NCBI RefSeq assembly: GCF_037203605.1
Contig: NZ_JBBDHC010000010.1
Span: 1 to 64,000 of the forward strand
DNA: 64,000 nt
Source: Denitratimonas tolerans
Lineage (GTDB): Bacteria > Pseudomonadota > Gammaproteobacteria > Xanthomonadales > Xanthomonadaceae
Direction: 5' to 3'
Shown: positions 47,533 to 55,972 of the stretch, one piece after another
Layout of the letters: each line of letters begins with the position of its first letter
Numbering within the stretch: the first letter of the stretch is position 1
Made by a program: the position numbers and the translations under genes
Notes under the pieces: model-generated
Database searches by the model: none
What the model was told of the DNA's origin: nothing
What the model saw: only the letters and a program-made list of their open reading frames with translations

Positions 47533-47638
47533 CTGCCCATGCGGCAGCCGGCGTTCCTGTGCCGGCACGTCCCGGTTTCCCGGGCGCGTTTCCGATTCAA
47601 CCCACTCAATCAGTCCCGCACGTCGGGTCGGTGCCATC
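47533..47638 (+). other. rplS 5' leader with two hairpins
   Basis: GCCGGC/GCCGGC with an eight-base loop (about 47547-47566) and CCCGG/CCGGG (about 47570-47583) precede the rplS start. This could be autoregulatory leader structure, as for many ribosomal protein genes, but no known leader motif was recognised. Confidence 0.35.
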
Positions 47639-48007
47639 ATGACCAGCAAGCTCATCCAGGAATTCGAGGCCGAGCAGGCCCAGCGCCAACTGCCGACGTT
47701 CGGCCCGGGCGATACCGTCATCGTCAACGTCAAGGTGAAGGAAGGCAACCGCGAGCGCATCCAGGCCTATGAAGGCGTGGTGATCGCCAAGCGCAACCGC
47801 GGCCTGAACTCGGCCTTCACGGTGCGCAAGATTTCGCACGGCACCGGCGTGGAGCGCGTGTTCCAGACCCATTCGCCGGCGATCGACTCGGTCGAGGTCA
47901 AGCGCCGTGGCGCGGTTCGCGCTGCCAAGCTCTACTACCTGCGCGACCTGCAGGGCAAGGCCGCGCGCATCAAGGAAGACCTGAGCGCGAACGCCAAGGC
48001 CAACTGA
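47639..48007 (+). CDS. rplS: 50S ribosomal protein L19
   Basis: 122 residues, complete L19 at the 30S-50S interface: LIQEFEAEQ, FGPGDTVIVNVKVKEGNRER in part, RIQAYEGVVIAKRNRGLNS, GVERVFQTHSP, and RRGAVRAAKLYYLRD. ATG 47639. In most gammaproteobacteria rplS ends the rpsP-rimM-trmD operon; here it has its own promoter and terminator between acs and htpG. Confidence 0.97.
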   Translation: MTSKLIQEFEAEQAQRQLPTFGPGDTVIVNVKVKEGNRERIQAYEGVVIAKRNRGLNSAFTVRKISHGTGVERVFQTHSPAIDSVEVKRRGAVRAAKLYYLRDLQGKAARIKEDLSANAKAN

Positions 48008-48046
48008 TCCGCTTCAACCGCAGCACCGGGCCGCACAGGGCTCACG

Positions 48047-48078
48047 CGACGGCCGCGCAAGCGGCCGTCGGCGTTTCC
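48047..48078 (+). terminator. rplS intrinsic terminator
   Basis: CGACGGCCGC, loop GCAA, GCGGCCGTCG, then GCGTTTCC: a perfect ten-pair stem 39 bp after rplS. The T-run is short. Confidence 0.75.
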
Positions 48079-48083
48079 GACAC

Positions 48084-48112
48084 CTTGAAAATCCGCGTCG
48101 CCAGGCCCATCT
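48084..48112 (+). promoter_or_regulatory. Sigma-32 heat-shock promoter of htpG
   Basis: CTTGAA (48084-48089), 15 bp, GCCCATCT (48105-48112), a near-consensus RpoH promoter (CTTGAA - CCCCATnT). It lies about 35 bp before the htpG ATG. Confidence 0.75.
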
Positions 48113-48147
48113 GCAGGCAATCCGCCTGATCTTCCGGAATGAGCCCC

Positions 48148-50022
48148 ATGACCACCGACGCCCAAAGTTTCGAGTTCCAGTCCGACGTGCAGCAGGTGCT
48201 GCGACTGGTCGTCCATTCGCTGTACTCCAACAAGAACATTTTCCTGCGCGAGCTGGTGTCCAACGCATCGGACGCCTGCGACAAGCTGCGCTTCGAGGCG
48301 CTCAAGGCGCCCGAGCTCTACGGCGACCAGCCGGAACTGCGCATCGACCTGTCCTTCGACAAGGACGCGCGCACCCTGACCGTTGCCGACAGCGGCATCG
48401 GCATGTCGCGGCAGGAGCTGATCGACAACCTAGGCACCATCGCACGCTCGGGCACGCGCCAGTTCCTGGAGGCGCTGGGTGAGGCGCAGAAGGCCGACGC
48501 CCAGCTCATCGGCCAGTTCGGCGTGGGTTTCTACGCCGCCTTCATCGTGGCCGACAGGGTCACGGTCACCAGCCGCCGCGCCGGCAGCGACGAGTCCTTC
48601 ACCTGGGAATCCTCGGGCGACGGGCGCTTCACGCTCGCCCCGGCGAGCCAGGCCGAGCGCGGCACCACCATCGTGCTCCACCTCAAGGAGGGCGAGGACG
48701 AGTTCCTCGACGGCTGGACCCTGCGCTCGCTGGTGCGCACCTATTCGGACCACATCGGTTTTCCGATCCGCATGCCGGTGGAAAAGGACGGACAGCCCAC
48801 CGCCGAGTTCGAGCCCGTCAACCAGGCGGCGGCGCTGTGGACCCGGCCCAAGGCTGAAATTTCCGACGAGGAATACCAGGCTTTCTACAAGCACGTCAGC
48901 CATGACTTCGGCGACGCGCTGGCGTGGAGCCACAATCGGGTCGAAGGCAACCAGAACTTCACCTCGCTCCTGTTCATCCCGGCGCGCGCGCCGTTCGATT
49001 TCGGCTTCGAGCGCGATGCGCGCAAGGGCCTGAAGCTCTACATCAAGCGCGTCTTCATCATGGACGCCGCCGAGGACATGCTGCCCAACTACCTGCGCTT
49101 CGTGCGCGGCGTGGTCGATTCGGACGATCTTCCGCTCAACGTCAGCCGCGAGATCCTGCAGGGCAGCCGCCAGGTCGAGAAGCTCAGGAGCGCGCTGACC
49201 CGTCGCGTATTGGACCTTCTGGAAAAGACCGCGCGCGATGAGCCGGAAAAGTACGCCGACTTCTGGCGCGCGTTCGGTGCGGTCCTCAAGGAGGGCCTTG
49301 CCGAAGACCCGTCCAACAGCGCGCGCATCGCCAAACTGCTGCGCTTCGCTTCCACCCACAGCGGCGAGCGCGACACCCTGGTGTCGCTCGATGACTACCT
49401 CACCCGCATGAAGCCGGGGCAGGAGACGATCAACTACCTCAGCGCCGACGGCTGGAACGCCGTGCGCCACAGCCCGCAGCTGGAAGGGCTGGCTGCGCAT
49501 GGCGTGGAAGTGCTGCTGCTGCACGAGCGCATCGACGAATGGGCCATCGGCTACCTTGCCGAGTACGAGGGCAGGAAGCTGCGCAACGTCGCCAAAGGCG
49601 CGCTGGGCCGTGCCGAATTGGGCGAGGGCGGTGCGGGCACGGAACAGCAGGAAGCGATCGCCAAGGCCGCCGAGGGCGTGGTCGGCAAGCTCGCCGCCTC
49701 GCTGGGTGAGCGGGTGAGCGAAGTGCGGGTGTCGCAGCGCCTGACCGATTCGCCCGCCTGCCTGGTGATGGGCGAACACGACATGGGCCTGCACATGCAG
49801 CGCCTGCTCAAGGCCGCCGGCCACGACGTGCCTGCAGGCAAGCCCGCGCTGGAAATCAATCCCGCGCACCCGCTGCTGCAGCGCTACGACACCGAAACCG
49901 ACCCGGCCAGGCGCGACGACCTGGGGCTGCTGCTTTTTGAACAGGCGCAGCTTGCCGAAGGCGCGGCGCTGGACGATCCGGCCGCCTTCGTGCGTCGCAT
50001 GAACGCGCTGCTGCTGGGATGA
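48148..50022 (+). CDS. htpG: Chaperone HtpG (Hsp90)
   Basis: 624-residue cytoplasmic Hsp90. N-terminal GHKL ATPase motifs: LVSNASDACDKLRF, DSGIGMSRQEL and GQFGVGFYAAFIVADRV. The middle-domain catalytic Arg region SREILQGSRQV and the C-terminal dimerisation domain ending MNALLLG are complete. ATG 48148 matches the family N-terminus; ATG 48139 three codons earlier is possible. Controlled by a heat-shock promoter. Confidence 0.96.
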   Translation: MTTDAQSFEFQSDVQQVLRLVVHSLYSNKNIFLRELVSNASDACDKLRFEALKAPELYGDQPELRIDLSFDKDARTLTVADSGIGMSRQELIDNLGTIARSGTRQFLEALGEAQKADAQLIGQFGVGFYAAFIVADRVTVTSRRAGSDESFTWESSGDGRFTLAPASQAERGTTIVLHLKEGEDEFLDGWTLRSLVRTYSDHIGFPIRMPVEKDGQPTAEFEPVNQAAALWTRPKAEISDEEYQAFYKHVSHDFGDALAWSHNRVEGNQNFTSLLFIPARAPFDFGFERDARKGLKLYIKRVFIMDAAEDMLPNYLRFVRGVVDSDDLPLNVSREILQGSRQVEKLRSALTRRVLDLLEKTARDEPEKYADFWRAFGAVLKEGLAEDPSNSARIAKLLRFASTHSGERDTLVSLDDYLTRMKPGQETINYLSADGWNAVRHSPQLEGLAAHGVEVLLLHERIDEWAIGYLAEYEGRKLRNVAKGALGRAELGEGGAGTEQQEAIAKAAEGVVGKLAASLGERVSEVRVSQRLTDSPACLVMGEHDMGLHMQRLLKAAGHDVPAGKPALEINPAHPLLQRYDTETDPARRDDLGLLLFEQAQLAEGAALDDPAAFVRRMNALLLG

Positions 50023-50056
50023 ACCCGCGCCCGTCCGCCAACCAGCGAATCGCGCC

Positions 50057-50842
50057 GTGTGCCTGATCCTGGTCGGCATCGCGGCGCGGCCGGGCAGCCG
50101 CATGCTGCTCCTGGCCAACCGCGACGAATTCCACGCGCGCGCGGCCGCTCCGGCCGCGCCCTGGGAGGATGATCCGGGTGTGGTCGGCGGACGCGACCTC
50201 GTGGCCGGCGGGAGCTGGCTGGCGGTTCGTGGCGACGGGCGCTTCGCCGCCGTCACCAACCTGCGCAACGGACTGCCGCAGCCGGCACCGCGCTCGCGCG
50301 GGGAGCTGGTGAGCCGCTTCGTGCGCGGTGGCGAGGACGCCGCATCGTGGCTGGACGCACTGCGTGGGCACATCGACGATTACGCGCCCTTCAACCTCGT
50401 ACTCGGCGACGCCGCAGGGGCTTTCGCCTTCGATGGCACCACCCGCACCGTGCGTGGTCTGGAGCCGGGCCTGCACGCGATCAGCAACGGCCCGATCGAC
50501 CGCGACTGGCCGAAGATGCGCCGCATCCGCGCGGCGGTGGCCGACGCGCTCGCGCACGGCGCGGGCGACGACGACCTGCTGGCCCTGCTGCGCGATCCGG
50601 AACCGGCTCCCGACGCGCAGCTTCCCGACACCGGCTTCGGTCTGGAGCGCGAGCGCCAGCTGTCGCCGATCTTCATCGCCGGCACCGACTACGGCACCCG
50701 CGCCAGCACCCTGGTGGAGCAGGGCGGCGACGGCGCGCTGCGGCTGGTCGAACTGGGTTTCGGTGCCGGCGGTCGGGCCTCAGGACGATCCGCGTGGCAT
50801 CACCGTCGCGGTGAAGGCTGGCGGCCTGGTCGCGAGGGCTGA
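50057..50842 (+). CDS. NRDE/TANGO2 family protein
   Basis: 261 residues with the N-terminal Cys nucleophile motif MCLILVGIA and the defining LLLANRDEFHAR near residue 17, followed by GGRDLVAGGSWLAV and FAAVTNLRN, all typical of NRDE (TANGO2) proteins, an Ntn-hydrolase-like family linked to heme trafficking in eukaryotes. Start GTG 50057 puts Cys at position 2, as the family requires. The Arg/Trp-rich C-terminal tail after GFGAGG is unusual and could reflect a late frameshift. Confidence 0.85.
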   Translation: MCLILVGIAARPGSRMLLLANRDEFHARAAAPAAPWEDDPGVVGGRDLVAGGSWLAVRGDGRFAAVTNLRNGLPQPAPRSRGELVSRFVRGGEDAASWLDALRGHIDDYAPFNLVLGDAAGAFAFDGTTRTVRGLEPGLHAISNGPIDRDWPKMRRIRAAVADALAHGAGDDDLLALLRDPEPAPDAQLPDTGFGLERERQLSPIFIAGTDYGTRASTLVEQGGDGALRLVELGFGAGGRASGRSAWHHRRGEGWRPGREG

Positions 50843-50886
50843 GGCATCCGGCCCGGGCGGATCGCGATGTTTGTCCGTCACGCGGC

Positions 50887-51525
50887 TTACCACCCCGAGC
50901 ACCATTGGCTTTCGCAGGGCACGCCGTCACGGTCCCCGTCCATCTGCGTGCCCGGACAGTTGCGAATGAAGAACTTCGCCTCGTCGCACGAGCGCATCTG
51001 GCTGCAGTGGATACGGCCGTCGCACTGGAACGGCGAGGCTGCGGCCTGTGCCGGCTCGCGGCTGGATTGCGGCCGCGTCGCCGCGCGCTCCGCCGCAGGC
51101 GGCGCGAATGCGTTGCGCTCCTGGAACCACGCCGCACCGGCGTAGGCAGCCGTCGCCGCGATCGCCAGCACCAGCGCGCGGCGCGGCAGAGAGCTCTTTT
51201 GGCGGCGCGGCCGTGCGTCATGCGAGCGCGGTGCGTGTGCGGGGCGCGGTGAATGGTGCTCGGTGTGAGGCCGTGACGACGGACGGTGCCGTTCGACAGG
51301 TTCGAGGGCCAGCGTCTGGGGCAGACGTACCCGGACGGCGCGCCGGCGGCCGTCGGGGGCCGTTTCCATCTCGAAGGAAACCGTCGTGCCAATTTCCGGT
51401 CGCGAGCCGCGCGGCAGCGCCGAGATGTGTACGAACACGTCTTCACCGCCCGCCTTGGGCGTGATGAAGCCGAAGCCGCGCTCCTCGATCCAGCGGCTCA
51501 GCGTTCCGATCTGCGATGGTGCCAT
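50887..51525 (-). CDS. Membrane protein with cold-shock domain and excalibur domain
   Basis: 212 residues. An N-terminal cold-shock domain (about 1-68; RGFGFITPKAGGEDVFVHIS carries both RNA-binding motifs) is followed by a basic linker, one transmembrane helix near 114-133 (ALVLAIAATAAYAGAAWF), and a C-terminal excalibur domain (about 168-212) with four or more cysteines and the Ca2+-type loop DGDRDGVPCE. Topology would place nucleic-acid binding inside and calcium binding outside. ATG 51525 is preferred; ATG 51576 would add 17 residues. Convergent with the NRDE gene. Confidence 0.82.
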   Translation of the reverse strand: MAPSQIGTLSRWIEERGFGFITPKAGGEDVFVHISALPRGSRPEIGTTVSFEMETAPDGRRRAVRVRLPQTLALEPVERHRPSSRPHTEHHSPRPAHAPRSHDARPRRQKSSLPRRALVLAIAATAAYAGAAWFQERNAFAPPAAERAATRPQSSREPAQAAASPFQCDGRIHCSQMRSCDEAKFFIRNCPGTQMDGDRDGVPCESQWCSGW

Positions 51526-51744
51526 GGCGTCTTGTCCGGGGGCGGGCCGCGCGGTCGCGGCGGACGATGCCCACATGGACGCAGGCAGGATGGCTTCGTG
51601 ACGGGTAGGTTACCTCGCCGCCGTCGCGGACGGCCACACGAAGCGGCCCGGCTTCCGTGACCTTTTCATGACGCGAATTGAGATACGGCCGTAATGCTGC
51701 GATGCAATATTGGCCGGCATCACCGACGTGGAAGGAAGGACGAC

Positions 51745-52527
51745 ATGGCCTGGCGTATCCGAATCGTGGCGGTTGCAGCTCTGGCGCTCCCGCCGATGTT
51801 CGTGCCCGCGCAGGCGCAGGACGAGGCCTGGCTGCGCACGGCGGAGGAGTTGGGCACATCGCTGTATCAGATCGACCGCGCGGTGCAGGCGGCGGCAAAG
51901 GAGGGCGAGCGGTCTCGCGCCTTCCGGCGCGACGGGCGCGTGCAGGGCTGGGTGGCAGACGTGCAGCCGGATGTTGTCCGGATCACCTATGTCGGCACCC
52001 GGGACGGTGCGCCGGTGGGGTTGTATCGGGCGGCGGTGGATCGTTCCGGCAGGATTCGCGAGGCGCTGGAGGCGATCGACGCCGAGCCCCTGAGCGCGGA
52101 TCTGGCGATGCAGCACGCCATTGGTCGCACGGCGCGGGAGGTGCAGCGCACCACGTGTTCCAACGAAGTGGAAACGCTGGTGCTGCCGGCGGATGATGGC
52201 TGGCACGCCTATGTATTGCCGCGTGCCGCGTTCGCGGACGTGTACGTTCTGGGCGGCAGCTATCGCATCGAGCTTTCAGCGTCCGGCGACGCCGTGACGC
52301 AGGTGCAAGCGCTGGCCTCCGAGTGCGTCATCGTGCAGAACAAAAAGGGCTCGGACGCGATGCTGTTTGCCGAGGACCGCGGCCTGTTGCCGAACGAACT
52401 GCACGTCTACATCAGCCGCATGGCGGGCAAGGCGATGTACGTCACCACCACCCCGAACGGACGTACCTGGCTGATCCGGGATGGCCGCATCCACGGCGTG
52501 GAGAGGATTCCCGGCGCTGCCGGATGA
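51745..52527 (+). CDS. Unknown secreted protein
   Basis: 260 residues, no family recognised. Clear signal peptide (RIRIVAVAALALPPMFVPAQAQ). The mature part is alpha/beta with two cysteines (TTCSNEVETL and ASECVIVQ) that could form a disulfide. ATG 51745 has GGAAGGAAGG upstream. It is divergent from the cold-shock/excalibur gene with 219 bp between, in which only a palindrome TACGGCCGTA (near 51692) stands out. Confidence 0.65.
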   Translation: MAWRIRIVAVAALALPPMFVPAQAQDEAWLRTAEELGTSLYQIDRAVQAAAKEGERSRAFRRDGRVQGWVADVQPDVVRITYVGTRDGAPVGLYRAAVDRSGRIREALEAIDAEPLSADLAMQHAIGRTAREVQRTTCSNEVETLVLPADDGWHAYVLPRAAFADVYVLGGSYRIELSASGDAVTQVQALASECVIVQNKKGSDAMLFAEDRGLLPNELHVYISRMAGKAMYVTTTPNGRTWLIRDGRIHGVERIPGAAG

Positions 52528-52689
52528 GCGGATGCGGCACCACCACTGCGATGCGAGCATCGAACCTGCCGAAACGGGCTCTGGTTTCGCTGGCGGCGTT
52601 GGTTTGCACGACGGGATTCCGGCCGAATCGAACGCATCGGGCACATCGCGCAGCGGCGTCCGGGAGCGGGCGCGACGGCTGGATCCCAC

Positions 52690-52726
52690 GGCGGAAACGA
52701 CAACGGCCCGGATTGCTCCGGGCCGC
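52690..52726 (-). terminator. Terminator of the endonuclease gene
   Basis: CGGCCCGG and CCGGGCCG, perfect eight-base arms with a five- to six-base loop, followed on the minus strand by the T-rich GTTGTCGTTTCC. It lies about 20 bp after the endonuclease stop. The rest of 52528-52746 holds nothing recognised. Confidence 0.7.
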
Positions 52727-52746
52727 TGCGTGTCAGGCATTCGGGA

Positions 52747-55512
52747 TCAGTTCTCGAAGCCGTCGGCGAAGATCGCGTCAGGTGGAATGATCGCAAAGGT
52801 CGCAGTTACCGCGCAGTTGGCCTGGATGTTGGCCGCGCTGTAGCTGGTGCCCGATCCGGTGACGGTGCAGGTGTCGCCCGCCACGCTGGCGACCAGGTAG
52901 CCGGTCGCCGGCGTGACCGTGAAGCTGGCGGTGCCGCCGGAGGTCACCGTCTGGGAGGCAGGCGTGATCGTGCCGTTGCCGCCGGAGGTCGCCGTGACGG
53001 TGAACCCGCCGGCGCAGCTGCTGCCGACAGCGACCGTCACCGTGGCCGGCGTCGATACGCGGGTGCCGTCGGAGGCGCGGTAGCTGAAGCTGTCGCTGCC
53101 GCAGAAGCTCGCCTGCGGGGTGTAGGTGAAGCCGCCGTTGGCGACCAGGGCGAGGCTGCCGTGGCTGGGCGCGGTCGCAACCTGCGCCGAAAGCGGTGCG
53201 CCCTCGGCGTCGCTGTCGTTGACCAGCACGCCGCTGGCGGCTGCGACGCTGAGCGTGCCGCCCTGCGCCACCGCATAGCTGTCGTCATTGGCGGCCGGGG
53301 CGTTGAGGTTGAGCGCGCAGGTCGCCGGCTGGGTGGAGGCGAACAGCGCCGGCGTCACCCACTCGGGGTGGTCCACGAACGGGTTGCGGTTGTTCTGGAA
53401 GCTCTGGATCACGCCGTTGCGGATGACTTCTTCGACGTCGGGCAGGTCGTCCGCGTGCCAGGCCAGAAGGTCGCTGAGCAGGCCCATGTAGGCCTTGGCC
53501 GCGGTGTTGGAGGTGATCACGATCTGGCTGCGGTTGTCGGTCAGCTCCAGGTCCGGCGTGTCGCCGTCGTGGCCATCTTCGGACGCGATGCCCTCGTAGC
53601 GGATCGCCATGTAGAACATGGCGCGTGCCATTTCGCCCTTGCGGTGGTTCCAGGTCTGGAACGAGCCGGTGTTGCCGTTCGGCCCCTTGTACCAGTTCGA
53701 CTGGCCGGGTCCGCCGACGCCTCCGTTGATCTCGGTGCCGAGTTCCAGGCAGCCGCTCGACGCGGGGCAGTTGGCGTAAGGCATGTTGCCGCGCGCCGAG
53801 TTCTGGTCGGTATCGGACAGCCACAGCATGTGGGTGTCGGTGTAGGCGGCAAGGTCGCTGTTGCCAAAGCCCAGCGAGTTGGGCCAGGAGTGCTCGCGGT
53901 TGTAGGTGAGGCCGGAACCGGTGCCGGCGCGGTCGCTGCCCTTGGCGTAGGAGCGGTTGCGGTACACGTCGATGATGCGATTGGAGTTGGCCGGGTCTTC
54001 CTGCGCGACTTCCAGGATCGTCCAGGTGTTGGTGGTGCCGCCGCTGTAGGGGTACTTCGTGTGGCCCTTGATGGTTTCGTGCAGCGAGCAGCGCAGCATC
54101 TGCGGCGAGGCCAGGTTGACGTTCTCGTAGTAGGCACCGACGTTGCCGATATCCAGCACGGTGAAGTCGATGATGACGTCGGCCGCCATCGCGCCGCCGT
54201 CCAGATCCATGATGGCGGCGGCGTGGATGGTGAAGCTGCACGCGTCGCCGGCCACCAGCGCGGTGCCGGTGTCGATGCTGAAGTTCACCCCGCCGTCGCT
54301 GGTGGTCGGGGTCAGCACGATGCCGGTGGAGGCGGCGCAGGCGAGGCTGAACGCCCCAGCGTCCGCGACGACCGGCTCGCTGAAGGTCACCTTGAGGTCG
54401 CCGGCCGAGGGGAAGTTGCTGGCACCGTGCGTCGGCACCGTGCCGGCCACGGTCGGCAGGACGTTGGGCGGCGGCGCGACCGTCGTGAAGTGGATCGTGC
54501 CCGGATCGGTCAGGGTGTAGCCATTGGCACCTCGATCGACGATGAAGTCGGTGTCGAAGCTCAGGTCGCAGCTCTCGCCCACGGCGAAGATCGTCGCCGG
54601 GGTCAGGAAATACTGCGTCGGACCGCCGCTGACCAGGACGTTGGAGGGGGTGCGGTAGCCGGTGCTGGTGCACTGGATTTCGAACCAGGTGCCGCTGACG
54701 TCCACCGGCTCGGAGAAGCTCAGCGAGAGCGCGGCGTTGACCGGGAAGTCGGTGGCGTTGTGCGCCGGGGTGCTCGACACCAGGGTCGGTGGCACGTCGA
54801 TCGGGGTGCCGAAGACGAGATCGTCGATGGCGAGCGCGTCGTCCACGCCCAGGTCGTTGGCGTCGGCCCAGCGCACCCACAGCACCGCGTTCGGCGCGAG
54901 GCTCAGGCCGGAAATCGTGCCCGATACCGGCGCGCGGTTGGCCGCGAGGTTTCCGTCGAGCTTCTGGCCGGACGTGCCCGTGGTGACTGGCGAGATCGCG
55001 TCCAGCGCCGCCAGAGCGGTCCAGTTGCCGGTATTGAGCGCGGTGGCGTCGGTGCTGTAGGCAAAGCTCAGCCGATCGGCACTGTTGAGGTCGCCCAGCC
55101 GCCACTGTTCGACGTGGAAACCAACGGCCAGCTCGGTGACCGTCGCACCGCTGTCGTTGCGCAGCTGCGCGCCCAGCGTGGTGACGACGCTGCCCGAACC
55201 CAGCGCGCCGAGGGCGCGTTCGCTGGAGCCCTCGCTGCCGTAGCTGAAGGTGTTGCCGGAAGGCGAACTGCCATCGTCGACCAAATAGGTGTTGTTGGCG
55301 CTGCTGTTGCCCGTTTCCAGGAAATACCAGCCCGCGGGCAGCAGCGACGATGTCGTGTTGTGTGCCGAGGCCAGCGTATCGAAGTCCTCCGACGCCCCCG
55401 CGCCCGGGCCGGCCAGCGATACCGCGCCGCTCCCCGCCTGCTGCGCCATCGCCGCCAGCGGCAATGCCATCGCCATCACGGCCAGCAGGCCGCGCAAATA
55501 CCTTGCTTTCAT
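52747..55512 (-). CDS. Secreted multidomain endonuclease I
   Basis: 921 residues. Signal peptide (ending ALPLAAMAQ), an N-terminal beta-sandwich region (about 30-240), two SbsA-like Ig domains (Big_5 type, about 245-345 and 350-450; VPPTLVSSTPAHNATDFPVN in part), the endonuclease I domain (about 465-700) with catalytic YNREHSWPNSLG (His541), a cadherin-like module (DDSYAVAQGGTLSV onward), a Gly/Thr-rich bacterial repeat (GGNGTITPASQTVTSGG), and the C-terminal DAIFADGFEN. Related nucleases cut extracellular DNA and RNA. ATG 55512 starts the signal peptide; the upstream open frame is noncoding. Confidence 0.88.
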   Translation of the reverse strand: MKARYLRGLLAVMAMALPLAAMAQQAGSGAVSLAGPGAGASEDFDTLASAHNTTSSLLPAGWYFLETGNSSANNTYLVDDGSSPSGNTFSYGSEGSSERALGALGSGSVVTTLGAQLRNDSGATVTELAVGFHVEQWRLGDLNSADRLSFAYSTDATALNTGNWTALAALDAISPVTTGTSGQKLDGNLAANRAPVSGTISGLSLAPNAVLWVRWADANDLGVDDALAIDDLVFGTPIDVPPTLVSSTPAHNATDFPVNAALSLSFSEPVDVSGTWFEIQCTSTGYRTPSNVLVSGGPTQYFLTPATIFAVGESCDLSFDTDFIVDRGANGYTLTDPGTIHFTTVAPPPNVLPTVAGTVPTHGASNFPSAGDLKVTFSEPVVADAGAFSLACAASTGIVLTPTTSDGGVNFSIDTGTALVAGDACSFTIHAAAIMDLDGGAMAADVIIDFTVLDIGNVGAYYENVNLASPQMLRCSLHETIKGHTKYPYSGGTTNTWTILEVAQEDPANSNRIIDVYRNRSYAKGSDRAGTGSGLTYNREHSWPNSLGFGNSDLAAYTDTHMLWLSDTDQNSARGNMPYANCPASSGCLELGTEINGGVGGPGQSNWYKGPNGNTGSFQTWNHRKGEMARAMFYMAIRYEGIASEDGHDGDTPDLELTDNRSQIVITSNTAAKAYMGLLSDLLAWHADDLPDVEEVIRNGVIQSFQNNRNPFVDHPEWVTPALFASTQPATCALNLNAPAANDDSYAVAQGGTLSVAAASGVLVNDSDAEGAPLSAQVATAPSHGSLALVANGGFTYTPQASFCGSDSFSYRASDGTRVSTPATVTVAVGSSCAGGFTVTATSGGNGTITPASQTVTSGGTASFTVTPATGYLVASVAGDTCTVTGSGTSYSAANIQANCAVTATFAIIPPDAIFADGFEN

Positions 55513-55767
55513 TCCTCTTCCCCGATATCCGATCAAGGATCGCGGTCGCGATCCGGTGTTGCCCGCGCACGGGCGGCCGTGTCCGGAGAACCCCTGGCCT
55601 GCGGACGACCGCGCATGATAACCGGAGGTCGGCCGCCTCGCAGCAGGATGCGGTGCGGGTGCGGTGCGGTGCGGTGCGGGCCTTGAGGCACTGCCACGGC
55701 GTGCAGCCCCGTTCAGCCCCGATCCGCCGCATCCGCTATCATTCACGGCCCCGCACCGCGTGCGGGG
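55513..55767 (+). promoter_or_regulatory. Region upstream of the FMN riboswitch: promoter and hairpin
   Basis: TATCAT (55737-55742) is a plausible -10; a TTCAGC 19 bp before it is a weak -35. Right after it CCCCGCAC/GTGCGGGG (55749-55767) forms a tight hairpin that would be at the 5' end of the transcript. A GGTGC/GGTGCG tandem (GTGCGGTGCGGTGCGG, near 55665-55680) is a short simple repeat. No gene is seen here. Confidence 0.45.
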
Positions 55768-55907
55768 AACGTCTTCAGGGCGGGGTGGAAGTCCCCACCG
55801 GCGGTAGGTCGCGCAGCGACGAGCCCGCGAGCGCTTGCGCCAGGCGCAAGGTCAGCAGATCCGGTCCGATGCCGGAGCCGACGGTCACAGTCCGGATGAA
55901 AGAAGAC
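55768..55907 (+). promoter_or_regulatory. FMN riboswitch (RFN element)
   Basis: The RFN consensus is complete: GTCTTCAGGGCGGGGTG and TCCCCACCGGCGGTA at the 5' side, AGCCCGCGAGCG in the middle, and GGTCAGCAGATCCGGT, TCCGATGCCGGAGCC, GACGGTCACAGTCCGGATG and AAAGAAGAC at the 3' side. It controls the following riboflavin operon, normally off when FMN is high. About 65 nt separate it from ribE and contain a TTGACGGCGTTTTT stretch. Confidence 0.96.
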
Positions 55908-55972
55908 AGCCCGCGTCCGATTCCGGCGCGGCGCAGGCCTTGACGGCGTTTTTCGCATTGCGGAGAACGACC

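Noticed and set aside
53161..55686. 841-residue open frame antisense to the endonuclease gene
   Set aside because: Shadow frame; the opposite strand has a signal peptide, catalytic motif and terminator.
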